Shown here: positions 18,224-26,526 of the stretch, in pieces
Layout of the letters: the number at the start of each line of letters is the position of its first letter
How positions within the stretch are numbered: position 1 is the first letter of the stretch
Assembly: GCF_000472905.1 (NCBI RefSeq)
Contig: NZ_AXAR01000016.1
Span: 23,028 to 87,027 of the forward strand
Length of the DNA: 64,000 nucleotides
DNA from: Alicyclobacillus pomorum DSM 14955
GTDB lineage: Bacteria > Bacillota > Bacilli > Alicyclobacillales > Alicyclobacillaceae
Direction: 5' to 3'
The notes under the pieces: model-generated
What the model saw: the letters and a program-made list of their open reading frames with translations, nothing else
What the model was told of the DNA's origin: nothing
The model's database searches: none
Made by a program: the position numbers and the translations under genes

Positions 18224-18292
18224 AAAAAAGCTACAGGTGTCCGCTGTCGATGTCGATTGGACACGGTTGTTCGACACCACAGCGCTGTAGCT
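18224..18292 (-). terminator. Large terminator-like structure upstream of mutS
   Basis: An 8-bp base stem (AGCTACAG 18229-18236 with CTGTAGCT 18285-18292) encloses 48 nt with further pairing (GTGTCC with GGACAC). On the minus strand a run of six T follows. It either ends the miaB-ricA transcript or attenuates transcription into mutS. Confidence 0.6.
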
Positions 18293-18427
18293 GTCCGTCT
18301 ATGTACGTGAGAGACGTACAGAACGCCATTTCGAGCCGTTCAATACGAGTTATCGCTGTATTGCAAATCGCTGGCAACACATTGGGTACATGCGAGAAGA
18401 AGCATCGCGGATACTGCAGAAGGGATA

Positions 18428-18465
18428 GCGAAGAGGGATCCCGTCACAAGTGAATCCCTCTTCGC
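18428..18465 (-). repeat. 12-bp inverted repeat after ricA
   Basis: GCGAAGAGGGAT (18428-18439) pairs perfectly with ATCCCTCTTCGC (18454-18465) across a 14-nt loop. No T run follows on either strand, so it may stabilise the ricA mRNA end rather than terminate. Confidence 0.65.
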
Positions 18466-18477
18466 AGCACTCCGCGC

Positions 18478-18903
18478 TCAGTGACCTTGTCCGCCGCAGG
18501 TACATCCCTGTCCGTCAGGTCCCTTTCCGCAACCCTGTTTGGGACCGAGTTCCACCGGTACCTTATCCGACAACCGAACCAACAATAGGTGCATGACGCC
18601 TTGCAGTAATTCGTTCAACTCCGCCTGCGCTTGCTTGTACTGCATGGCCACTGGAATCTCGTACAACTGTTCCTCAATCTCCTGAATTTCTGCCTGCAAC
18701 TGTTGTACTTTCGGGTGATCCTCCGGCAGTGCGTGCGCCAAGCCGAGTCGATTGTTCGTCTTCAACTTCAGCGACTCGAACAACGCCTGCGCTTCTTCAT
18801 GCCGCTCCATCTTCTCGCGCGCTTTCCAATACTGGCGAGCTGCCTCTGACTGGCAAATCATGTCCGCAATGGCGTCTGCCTTGGTCATCAAGTCCTCGGT
18901 CAC
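18478..18903 (-). CDS. ricA: RicA/YmcA-type regulator (YlbF/YmcA family)
   Basis: A helical 141-aa protein of the YlbF/YmcA family. In B. subtilis RicA (YmcA) with RicF and RicT forms a complex that carries Fe-S clusters, works with RNase Y in mRNA maturation, and is needed for sporulation, competence and biofilm. The region around residues 20-110 is helical; the C-terminus has a Cys-rich tail (G-C-G-K-G-P-D-G-Q-G-C-T-C) with three Cys that could bind a cluster. GTG at 18903, behind GAGGGGG, overlaps the miaB stop as GTGA. The position miaB-ymcA just before mutS is that of B. subtilis, where cotE lies in between. Confidence 0.85.
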   Translation of the reverse strand: MTEDLMTKADAIADMICQSEAARQYWKAREKMERHEEAQALFESLKLKTNNRLGLAHALPEDHPKVQQLQAEIQEIEEQLYEIPVAMQYKQAQAELNELLQGVMHLLLVRLSDKVPVELGPKQGCGKGPDGQGCTCGGQGH

Positions 18904-20510
18904 GCCAATACCCCCTCGGGGCGCTCCACGAGGGTACCCATCAGTGTCCAGGTTTTCGGCTGCTCAATCCGAACGGAAACAGTCTGACCAGTGAGCCCCA
19001 CGTCACCTTGAAACAACACCAACTTGTTTGTGCGCGTCCGGCCAGCGAGAACGTCCGGATTCGTCTTGCTTTCTCCCTCCACCAAAACGTCTACCACTTG
19101 TCCCGCCAGCGCTTGGTTTTTCGCCAGGCTGATGGCGTACTGTACCTCGTTCAAGCGCTGCAGACGAGCCTTCTTTTCCGACAGCGGCACGTCATCAGGA
19201 AACTTCGCCGCAGGTGTGTTTTCACGCGGCGAGTAGATAAAGGTAAACGCGTTGTCAAACTGGACCTCCTCGACCAACCGCAGCGTGTCCAAGAACTGCT
19301 CCTCCGTCTCGCCGGGGAAACCGACAATGATGTCCGTGGTCAAACTCACGCCAGGGATGGCCGTCCGAATCTTGTTCACCAGTTCAAGGTAGAACTCTCG
19401 CGTGTGGGACCGATTCATCCGCTTCAAAATCTGATTGTTGCCAGACTGAACAGGCAAATGAATATGTTCCACGACCTTGTCGCAGTCGGCCAAAGCCTGA
19501 ATCAACTCGTCCGTGAAGTTCCACGGATTGGATGTCGTAAAGCGAATTCGCTCAATGCCATCGACATCATTGACTTGGCGAAGCAGTTTTGCAAACGTGA
19601 CTGAACCTAAGTCGACGCCGTAGTCATTCACGTTTTGTCCAAGCAACGTGATCTCTTTCACACCGTCCGCTGCCAACTGCTGAACTTCTTGCAGAATGTC
19701 TTCTGGAAGTCGGCTGCGCTCTGCACCGCGCGTGTACGGCACAATACAGTACGTGCAGAACTTATTACAACCGTATTGGACATTGACCCAGGCGCGAATG
19801 TGGTCTTTGCGCGCCTTCGGAATATCTTCCACCGTTTCCGCCGCTTTGTCCCACACTTCGAGGATGGTCTCCTGGCTGTGCCGAGCGTTGGTCAACAACT
19901 GCGGCAAACGGTGAATGTTGTGGGTCCCGAAAACGACGTCCACCCAAGGGAATTTCTCCAAGACCATTTTCTGCACGCCTTTTTCCTGCGCCATGCACCC
20001 GCACAAGCCGAGAACCAGTTCTGGGTTTCGCGTCTTTAGCGGACGCAGCCGGCCAATTTCGCCAAACACCTTGTCTTCGGCGTTCTCGCGAACGGCGCAG
20101 GTGTTAAACAAGATGAAGTCCGCTTCGGCGTCTTCCTTTGCGGGTCGATACCCCATGGCTTGCAACAAGCCGGCCATCGTTTCCGTGTCATGCTCGTTCA
20201 TCTGACAACCATAGGTCTTAATGATGTACCGATACGGTTCTCCGGACGCCTTGGTCCCCACTTGGTAATCCTTGGTCAACGCATCTATGTCAAACGAGGT
20301 CCGAACAGCCGTGTTGGGCCGGTGCGTTCCGAAGACAATCCCTGCCCCCGGTTGCAAGCGGCCTTCACGGAGTTTCGTAATCAAGTTCTCCACCCTTGCA
20401 CCACTCACTTTCTCTGCTGTTTCAACGTCCATGGAACGTGATATAGAATCCCACTCGGGCATACGTTTCACCATCGCGTCCGCCTTGCCGACAGACACTT
20501 CATCCCTCAT
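18900..20510 (-). CDS. miaB: tRNA-2-methylthio-N6-dimethylallyladenosine synthase MiaB
   Basis: Radical-SAM methylthiotransferase acting on the A37 made by MiaA. The 536-aa frame has about 90 leading residues, the N-terminal cluster-binding domain (T-Y-G-C-Q-M-N, then N-T-C-A-V-R-E and G-L-C-G-C-M-A), the radical SAM motif C-N-K-F-C-T-Y-C, and a C-terminal TRAM domain. The annotated ATG at 20510 has no good ribosome binding site; a start 12-15 codons later is possible. It is cotranscribed with ricA through a 4-bp overlap. Confidence 0.96.
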   Translation of the reverse strand: MRDEVSVGKADAMVKRMPEWDSISRSMDVETAEKVSGARVENLITKLREGRLQPGAGIVFGTHRPNTAVRTSFDIDALTKDYQVGTKASGEPYRYIIKTYGCQMNEHDTETMAGLLQAMGYRPAKEDAEADFILFNTCAVRENAEDKVFGEIGRLRPLKTRNPELVLGLCGCMAQEKGVQKMVLEKFPWVDVVFGTHNIHRLPQLLTNARHSQETILEVWDKAAETVEDIPKARKDHIRAWVNVQYGCNKFCTYCIVPYTRGAERSRLPEDILQEVQQLAADGVKEITLLGQNVNDYGVDLGSVTFAKLLRQVNDVDGIERIRFTTSNPWNFTDELIQALADCDKVVEHIHLPVQSGNNQILKRMNRSHTREFYLELVNKIRTAIPGVSLTTDIIVGFPGETEEQFLDTLRLVEEVQFDNAFTFIYSPRENTPAAKFPDDVPLSEKKARLQRLNEVQYAISLAKNQALAGQVVDVLVEGESKTNPDVLAGRTRTNKLVLFQGDVGLTGQTVSVRIEQPKTWTLMGTLVERPEGVLA

Positions 20511-20621
20511 TATAAAGGAAGTCGACCCAGTTCTGCGAAAGCCAAGTGTTGCTACTCATTATAGACCGGAAAGATTTTCAATCAAAGCTTGTCCCGTGAT
20601 ACCAGCTTGGAGGCGATTGCA

Positions 20622-20876
20622 ATGTCTGAAAAACGCCATGTCCCAACGTTTAAGTTATACCTATACGGTGAGAGTGAAGCCTTTGAAGGCCCCGTGGTCT
20701 CCCCTACGAAGGACGAAGTCGCAGTCGATATGTGCAATCTGCATGAGATTCTAAAGGCTCACAACGCACTTCTGGTCTATGCCAGAAGGTGGGTGTACGT
20801 GCCTTTGCATTCCGTCTCCCGTGTAGAGCGCGGCGCCAGTCGCTTTTCCCTCCCCTGGCCGCTCGTCGACCAATGA
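20622..20876 (+). CDS. Small orphan protein, 84 aa
   Basis: The ATG at 20622 follows GGAGGCG by six bases. The protein has no membrane helix or signal peptide; it mixes charged and aromatic residues and looks like a compact beta-rich cytoplasmic domain (F-K-L-Y-L-Y-G-E near the start, R-R-W-V-Y-V-P-L near the end). I do not recognise a family. It is divergent from miaB and convergent with the ATP-grasp block, one of only four plus-strand genes here. The good ribosome binding site and protein-like composition support it as real. Confidence 0.6.
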   Translation: MSEKRHVPTFKLYLYGESEAFEGPVVSPTKDEVAVDMCNLHEILKAHNALLVYARRWVYVPLHSVSRVERGASRFSLPWPLVDQ

Positions 20877-20973
20877 CACCCGACAACGAACAGACCGCGT
20901 GGTTGCCGTCCGCTCGCAACGTTCCCATCGACGACTGGAGCAACGAAACGCATCTCATTTCGTCACTCGACGG

Positions 20974-22320
20974 TCACAAGCTCGGTCTCCTTCGAACGGC
21001 TCGCTGCTTTCTCCTCATCTTGGCGGTCGCCGTCTGAGCGACGGCCGACGCCGGACGCAATTCATCCAGGTGAGCCAGAATCCCCTGTAGAGACTTGCGG
21101 CGGATCTCGGGCTCATCGAACTTCATCGGCTTTGAATTTGCTTCAAAAAACCAAGGGTGTCCGTATTCGTCAACGCCAACATCCATCGACATCTCGCCTA
21201 ACTCGTATTGGTAATACTCGTCAATCGCTTCGGCACAGCGAACCACCATGCGTTCAATCTCCTGGTCTACCTGTGTATCATCCGCCCCAAACTGCTGGGT
21301 GAGGACTTGCACAGCGTGCGCGATGGATCCACCGTTTGGAACATGCGTGGTGATGGCGTTGGCCCCCGCCACACGAACCCCTTTCCCAACCACCACCCAG
21401 CGCTGGTCTCGCTTCTGCAGTAAAACCCGGAAATCGCACGGCCGTTGGTTCCACTCAATGAGCGGTATGGCGGACTGGATCACATACTGGCTGACCAGGC
21501 GGTGTTGCTCTACGAGCGCCCATAGACTGCGCGGGCTGTCCGCGACGTACGTTTGGCAGTGAGCGTTCTTCAAGACCTTTACCACGTAGTCAGCACCACA
21601 CACTTCTACGCGAATCATGCCGTGGCCAATGCTGCCGCCCGTGGGCTTCAAATACACCGCTGGATGCCGTCGCAGCATTCGGTACAACGACTCCGCACTC
21701 AAGGATTCATGGGTTTCCGGCAGATACTCGTGCAAGTTCGCCGCCCGAATGATGCGATAGATGGTGGCTTTGTTGAAATAGCCTGGGTTGAACAGCGGGA
21801 TGCCGAATCCGTGAATAATGGTTTTGGCCGTGCGCGTCGTCTCGCATCGTTCCAGGTTGCGTTTGGGAATGCGGTTGTACATGGCCTCAGGCCTCGGACA
21901 GGGCAGCGGTATCCATTGCCGATTCCCGCTGCGGACATAGCCTTGCCACAATTCATTGCGGTTGACATGATCTGTCGGAATCACGTAGACAAAGCTGTTT
22001 CGCAATCGAGCCGTCTTCATGATGTCGCGGAAATTGGATCTCGCGCCGACAAATGACGACTTGCCGGAACCCGCGAGTATGGCATAGATAGGGCCCGCAA
22101 CCCATTCGCCGCCACCATCACGCGTTAAACCGACTCGATGACGGAAAATCACTTGCCCTTCTGGTACCGAACCAACGAGAGGCACCCGTAGATTCGAGAC
22201 TTTCACGTCTCCACCGGCGGTCTCGAGCACACTGGATAGCTCCTGCGGGGCAAGGACGTACAGCATCATCTCTGACCGACGTTGCACCCACACCAGTTCA
22301 CCGGTCCATGACCCACTCAC
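20974..22320 (-). CDS. YheC/YheD-like ATP-grasp protein (ligase block, fourth gene)
   Basis: A 448-aa protein whose C-terminal half is an ATP-grasp domain of the YheC/YheD spore-coat-associated family. Visible elements are L-K-P-T-G-G-S-I-G-H-G-M (lysine and phosphate-binding loop), the strand D-F-R-V-L-L-Q-K, and metal site F-F-E-A-N-S-K-P-M-K-F. The enzyme class joins a carboxylate, activated as acyl phosphate, to an amine or thiol; no substrate is known for YheC/D. GTG at 22320 behind GGAGGGGG is chosen, removing upstream residues that would overlap the previous gene. The basic C-terminal tail (K-M-R-R-K-Q-R) is unusual. Last of four ligase genes. Confidence 0.85.
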   Translation of the reverse strand: MSGSWTGELVWVQRRSEMMLYVLAPQELSSVLETAGGDVKVSNLRVPLVGSVPEGQVIFRHRVGLTRDGGGEWVAGPIYAILAGSGKSSFVGARSNFRDIMKTARLRNSFVYVIPTDHVNRNELWQGYVRSGNRQWIPLPCPRPEAMYNRIPKRNLERCETTRTAKTIIHGFGIPLFNPGYFNKATIYRIIRAANLHEYLPETHESLSAESLYRMLRRHPAVYLKPTGGSIGHGMIRVEVCGADYVVKVLKNAHCQTYVADSPRSLWALVEQHRLVSQYVIQSAIPLIEWNQRPCDFRVLLQKRDQRWVVVGKGVRVAGANAITTHVPNGGSIAHAVQVLTQQFGADDTQVDQEIERMVVRCAEAIDEYYQYELGEMSMDVGVDEYGHPWFFEANSKPMKFDEPEIRRKSLQGILAHLDELRPASAVAQTATAKMRRKQRAVRRRPSL

Positions 22321-22355
22321 GACAACACCCCCTCCAATCTCGCCCACATTCGTCG

Positions 22356-23828
22356 CTACGCCCGTGCACGAGCCGCACGGCGTTGCACGCGTCGCACCGA
22401 CGACTTCCGCTGCCCGTGTAGGGGAATTCCCCACAGTGTTCGAATATCCACTGATTCATCCCACGTTTGACCCTGACGAATCATTTCAAACAAGGGGTCA
22501 ATGTAATTCTTGTAGCGTTCATAGGCAGTCAATCCGCTCAAGGCCTCGAAGTTGCGTTCCACAATCGGTTTCAGGATTTCGTGTCCACCGTTAAAAAAAG
22601 CGAATTGCAAGCGTTCATCGTACAAATCTACGATAGGCAACTCGCGATGGTGAACTGCCACCACGTATGCGAGACAAAACGCCGCTACCGTAATGTCTGG
22701 GCTCACGATAAAACTGCCCGGCGTCCGATATTCAAATCCACCGTAATCCTTATGGCGAACATCTCCAAGAAATCCATAACGCGGCCTCCGCAGCCGTGCA
22801 GTTCGAGGATCTTCCACCATCATCAGCGGCAGCCCGAGGTAATTGTCGAGCACTTTTACAAATCGACTGGAGAACGGCACGCTTGAGAAGTGGATGTGCC
22901 CACCTGTGCAGTAGCGTTTGAACGGCATGCTACCTGCACGCCATTCCACTTGTGCTCGGTCAATCTTCCGCGTGGCCTCCATCATCGTGTCGCGCAGGTT
23001 CGCCATTAATCCGAGCGGCGAAGCATCCGGTTCTGGCCGTAACTCCATCAGAGGGAGTCGCTGTCCATCGAACTGCAAACTTCGGTCATCGCACCCGACG
23101 CGTCCCTTACGACCGAAATAATTGCTGGCTAGGACCATCTTGCCCACCGGATTTCGCAGCATGAGTTCCATGTCGGCACCAAGCAAAAAGGCACTTGTGC
23201 CCGTCTCCGCAACCCTGTCCTCTCGGGCCATGAAGTCTTCCACGGCGCGGGCGTAGAGGTCAAGCATTCGCCCATGCAGAACCGGCGAGGCCGTGACATC
23301 GAGGACGTACAGCACCCCTTGCTGCGCCATACCAATGCTGACCATACCATGGTCAAGCCCCAACGCGTGCAACACTCGCGACGCGAGTCGAACAGCGCGC
23401 ACGGTCACTCGGTCGTCATCCAGCGGCACTTCGCGGAACGAGTCCTGAACACGTTGGATGCGTTGATTGATCCACACCTGATTGCCATCGCAGCGGAAGC
23501 ACGTCAGCGGGGTAAGGTCGAACATCGGAATCCGGTACTGCCGTAACAATCGAGCGTCTTCGCTCTGCCCCCTGTCTTTCGTCCAGACACGAACTCCAAT
23601 CCGCCGCAGAAAGCGGGCCATGGCGCCCCTGGAAGCCGTGCGCTGGATTGCGTTTTGCGGATTGAATACCGTTCCTTGATGAGGGTCCGCCTCTGGGCTA
23701 CCTCCATAGCGTATGACAACGTCGCCACTTCCAATATTGGAACTGGAGACGTACGGCTTGAGTATTGGGACCCGTTTTAGCAGGCGCCGTGCGGAAGGCT
23801 GCCCGGCATGCAGCAGATAGTAGGTCAT
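22356..23828 (-). CDS. ATP-grasp-like / glutamine-synthetase-fold COOH-NH2 ligase fusion
   Basis: A 490-aa two-part protein. Residues 1-200 look like a reduced ATP-grasp domain: V-V-I-R-Y-G at 37-42, V-F-N-P-Q-N-A-I near 54-61, and a final strand G-V-L-Y-V-L-D-V-T-A-S-P at 171-182 in place of the usual E-x-N. Residues 210-460 carry the signs of a phiEco32-type amidoligase with the glutamine synthetase/GCS2 fold: L-L-G-A-D-M-E-L at 215-222, M-E-L-R-P at 261-265, T-G-G-H-I-H-F at 308-314 and F-E-Y-R-T-P-G-S at 365-372. Such enzymes form amide bonds; the product is unknown. AAAGGAG precedes the ATG. Third of four ligase genes. Confidence 0.78.
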   Translation of the reverse strand: MTYYLLHAGQPSARRLLKRVPILKPYVSSSNIGSGDVVIRYGGSPEADPHQGTVFNPQNAIQRTASRGAMARFLRRIGVRVWTKDRGQSEDARLLRQYRIPMFDLTPLTCFRCDGNQVWINQRIQRVQDSFREVPLDDDRVTVRAVRLASRVLHALGLDHGMVSIGMAQQGVLYVLDVTASPVLHGRMLDLYARAVEDFMAREDRVAETGTSAFLLGADMELMLRNPVGKMVLASNYFGRKGRVGCDDRSLQFDGQRLPLMELRPEPDASPLGLMANLRDTMMEATRKIDRAQVEWRAGSMPFKRYCTGGHIHFSSVPFSSRFVKVLDNYLGLPLMMVEDPRTARLRRPRYGFLGDVRHKDYGGFEYRTPGSFIVSPDITVAAFCLAYVVAVHHRELPIVDLYDERLQFAFFNGGHEILKPIVERNFEALSGLTAYERYKNYIDPLFEMIRQGQTWDESVDIRTLWGIPLHGQRKSSVRRVQRRAARARA

Positions 23829-23856
23829 GAGCTACATCTCCTTTCAGGGTCCGTCG

Positions 23857-25233
23857 TCATTTCATGTTGGCTAAACGAAATGCGTATTCCATGGGACGCG
23901 AAAAGGCAAGGTCAACAATCTCTTGTCGTCCCTTTTCGGTGGTTGGCGACTTCCAGGGCTTTGAGTTGACCTCAATAATCCAGACGTGCCCTTTGTCGTC
24001 AAGGCCGACATCAATCCCCAGCTCACCAAACATTTTCCCGGACTGCTCCTCAATCACTTCTGTTACGAGACTCGATACCTTGCGGATGAGACGACGGCAA
24101 CGGATGCGCTTATCTTCGCTGGCGTAGAGCTCTTTTAACACCGTATCCACCAGCAAGGCCTCGCCGCCGCTGCTGAGATTGGACGTAAAATCACCGGGTT
24201 GCGCAACGCGAGCAAACATTTTCGTCCGCCTCCACTCTCCTCGACCATCTCGTTGCAGGACGATACGGACATCGAATGGGCGGTTGTGATACGTCGCCAG
24301 CGAAATACCCTCCTGAATCAAATACGGACGTGACCGCAAGCGGGGACGGACCGCTTCCACAACGCTTTCCAGCGTCGATACCCGTCCTGTCGACTTGCCA
24401 GTTTGTTGTTTGACTTCATACGTTAACGCCCCGTCCGGGTACCGAGCAATCCGAATGATACCCAGTCCCAGACTTCCGTGGACCGGTTTGAGAAAAATCA
24501 TAGCGTGTTGTTTCAGGAACTGAACGATGTCCGTTCCTTTTGTATATTTGACAGTTTGCGGGACGTACGGGCGCGTGCGCCGGTCTCCCGTGAGCCACTC
24601 GTGAACCTGCCATTTGTCAAAAAAACCGTCGTTGAAAATTCGGTGTGCGTAAATTTTACTCAGTCGTACGCGTTGCTCAAGATACTTGGGGTCCCGCTCC
24701 ACTTTGCGGGAGATCACCTGGTCGTAAATGGCATCGGGAAATGGCAGGTCCAATACGGTCCACTGACCTGCTTCCAGCACGTACCCCTTCACCTGCTCCT
24801 TGGCAAAGTCTACGTCCTGGATGCGAAACAGGTACACCAACGCACCGAGGCGTGCCCCGGCCTCGACCATTTTTTGAAGCCCCGGCAGTTGCTTGGTGTT
24901 TTTCAGTTGTTTCTTTTTCGAATCCCACTTGGGATTACAAAGAATGCCGATGGTCGGTCCGATGTGCAGTCCCGAAGTCGTCATCTCAGCCGATACCAAG
25001 TCCGATGACACGTTCAGCATCACCTGTCTCGATAGACCATCACTCAACCACACCGTGTTCGCGGGAACCGCCGGGTCCAAAAAGAGGACCGCTTCAGCCG
25101 AATGCCACCCAAAGAAACAACGGTATCTGCGCCCTTCCGTCGCATTCAGGAGTTGCGAGGAGCTCGGGTGAACTCGAATCAGCGGGTTCGGGCTGTGAAA
25201 CACAGCAATCCGAATCTTTTGGTCAACTCCCAT
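23857..25233 (-). CDS. YheC/YheD-like ATP-grasp protein (ligase block, second gene)
   Basis: A 458-aa member of the YheC/YheD family. A variable N-terminal half (about 1-220) is followed by the ATP-grasp domain: F-L-K-P-V-H-G-S-L-G-L-G-I-I-R, D-V-R-I-V-L-Q-R-D, and W-I-I-E-V-N-S-K-P-W. All the usual ATP and Mg ligands appear present, so it should be active. AAAGGAG precedes the ATG at 25233; 28 bp separate it from the ligase fusion and 15 bp from the upstream ATP-grasp gene, so the block is one operon. In B. subtilis the related yheC/yheD lie elsewhere and have no partner ligase. Confidence 0.88.
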   Translation of the reverse strand: MGVDQKIRIAVFHSPNPLIRVHPSSSQLLNATEGRRYRCFFGWHSAEAVLFLDPAVPANTVWLSDGLSRQVMLNVSSDLVSAEMTTSGLHIGPTIGILCNPKWDSKKKQLKNTKQLPGLQKMVEAGARLGALVYLFRIQDVDFAKEQVKGYVLEAGQWTVLDLPFPDAIYDQVISRKVERDPKYLEQRVRLSKIYAHRIFNDGFFDKWQVHEWLTGDRRTRPYVPQTVKYTKGTDIVQFLKQHAMIFLKPVHGSLGLGIIRIARYPDGALTYEVKQQTGKSTGRVSTLESVVEAVRPRLRSRPYLIQEGISLATYHNRPFDVRIVLQRDGRGEWRRTKMFARVAQPGDFTSNLSSGGEALLVDTVLKELYASEDKRIRCRRLIRKVSSLVTEVIEEQSGKMFGELGIDVGLDDKGHVWIIEVNSKPWKSPTTEKGRQEIVDLAFSRPMEYAFRLANMK

Positions 25234-25248
25234 GTGCGGGGGCTCCTT

Positions 25249-26445
25249 TCACTGATGGGATCCAGCGGATATCCCGTTCGCCCTGATAGCATATTCAACG
25301 AGACAATGGAGTGACATTTCGCGGATATTCCCTGGCAGAGATCTCAGCATCCGCCTACCCGGCGTCGGATTGACCTCGAACACCACAACCTCCCCTGAGT
25401 TTCGCAGTGCGAGATCAATTCCAACCTCAGCGAAAGGCCCATACAGGCGCTGTAATCGCTTCGCAACCGCCAGTGCTACCCTATCCACAGCCGCAATGAC
25501 TTCGTCGATGTGGTGCGGGGAGACGTGCGCGACCGCCTGTTCCGCCGGAACCGCACGACCTCCTGTGTGAATGTTGGTCGTCACGGACTTGACATCCCCT
25601 ATCCTCGCCACACGCGCCATCACCTCCATGTCGTGCGTACATTGGATGAGCCACCGAAAATCAAACGGACGCCCCTCTCGCGTACGTGGAACGCGAATGG
25701 TCTCCTGGACAAGACAGCGTTGAAATCCCGTTGCCCGCCAAAATCGGTCGAAGTCAGCAGCAGTAGGAAGTTCTCGCTCCACAACCTCTACATCGTGCAG
25801 ATTCGACCTTCCACTGCGTTTCACGCGCCGCTCCCAGATTGCCAATGGCATCTGGTTCACTAGGTACAAGCGGAAGATGGACACGCCCCGGGCTCCGTTC
25901 AGAGGTTTTACGTAAATGTCACCGTATTGATGAAGAAGGCGGTGAACCTCGTCCTTCGATTGCACGAAGTGCGTTCCGGGCAGGTGATCCCGAAGTTGTG
26001 CGGACTCCGACATCTTGCGGTAGAACACCCATTTGTTACTGCAGGTGAGCGGTAGAGTATGTAAACACCCTTCCGCGTTGAAGTAATTCAAATCCTCGGT
26101 GACGATGCGGGGGGCCACGTTCCGAGAGGTACCTGACCTCCGCAACACGACACCGGGCAAGGAGACGTCGGCGGACTGCCACCGCTTGGTCGCGGAATGC
26201 CACCGCCAGCCCCGTCCAGTTCGACGGTACCCGGGTGGTAGCACCGCCACGTCCATTCCTCGTTCGTCGGCATACGCCGCCAGTTCTGCAAACATCCTCG
26301 TTTGTTCTCCGAACATCCGCTTGGCATCGGGCCTGCACTCGGCATAAAGGCCAAGCGAAGGTCTGTTCCCCTGCCGGACCGCCAACTTTGAAACGTTCAA
26401 CTTGAGCCCAGTTGTGCTGCGTGGTACGCTATCCCGCGTCCCCAT
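25249..26445 (-). CDS. YheC/YheD-like ATP-grasp protein (ligase block, first gene)
   Basis: A 398-aa ATP-grasp protein: Y-V-K-P-L-N-G-A-R-G-V-S-I-F-R for the phosphate loop, P-F-D-F-R-W-L-I-Q, and V-V-F-E-V-N-P-T-P-G-R for the metal site. The last motif has N-P-T-P-G where its two sisters have N-S-K-P, and it resembles standard amino-acid ligases more than YheC/D, so its substrate may differ. AAGGAG lies nine bases before the ATG. The gene begins about 20 bp after the cotE terminator with no promoter seen between, so it is transcribed by read-through from cotE or from a start inside cotE. Confidence 0.85.
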   Translation of the reverse strand: MGTRDSVPRSTTGLKLNVSKLAVRQGNRPSLGLYAECRPDAKRMFGEQTRMFAELAAYADERGMDVAVLPPGYRRTGRGWRWHSATKRWQSADVSLPGVVLRRSGTSRNVAPRIVTEDLNYFNAEGCLHTLPLTCSNKWVFYRKMSESAQLRDHLPGTHFVQSKDEVHRLLHQYGDIYVKPLNGARGVSIFRLYLVNQMPLAIWERRVKRSGRSNLHDVEVVERELPTAADFDRFWRATGFQRCLVQETIRVPRTREGRPFDFRWLIQCTHDMEVMARVARIGDVKSVTTNIHTGGRAVPAEQAVAHVSPHHIDEVIAAVDRVALAVAKRLQRLYGPFAEVGIDLALRNSGEVVVFEVNPTPGRRMLRSLPGNIREMSLHCLVEYAIRANGISAGSHQ

Positions 26446-26465
26446 CTAGCGCCACTCCTTGCAAC

Positions 26466-26488
26466 AAAAACGGGGCGTTTCCGCCCCG
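26466..26488 (-). terminator. Terminator between cotE and the ligase block
   Basis: A 7-bp GC stem (CGGGGCG with CGCCCCG, 4-nt loop) followed by five T on the minus strand. The next gene starts about 20 bp beyond the hairpin, so the structure could also modulate entry into the block. Confidence 0.82.
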
Positions 26489-26526
26489 CCTTCGCCCACC
26501 GATTGGTCTGTTGCTGCCCGTGGGTG

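Larger units (their letters stand above)
18134..18477 (-). other. Structured leader between ricA and mutS, no gene
   Basis: 344 bases without a plausible gene. They hold a 12-bp hairpin near ricA and, nearer mutS, a large hairpin followed by six T. A TTGACA (18225-18220) directly follows the T tract but has no good -10 at 17 bp. Confidence 0.6.
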
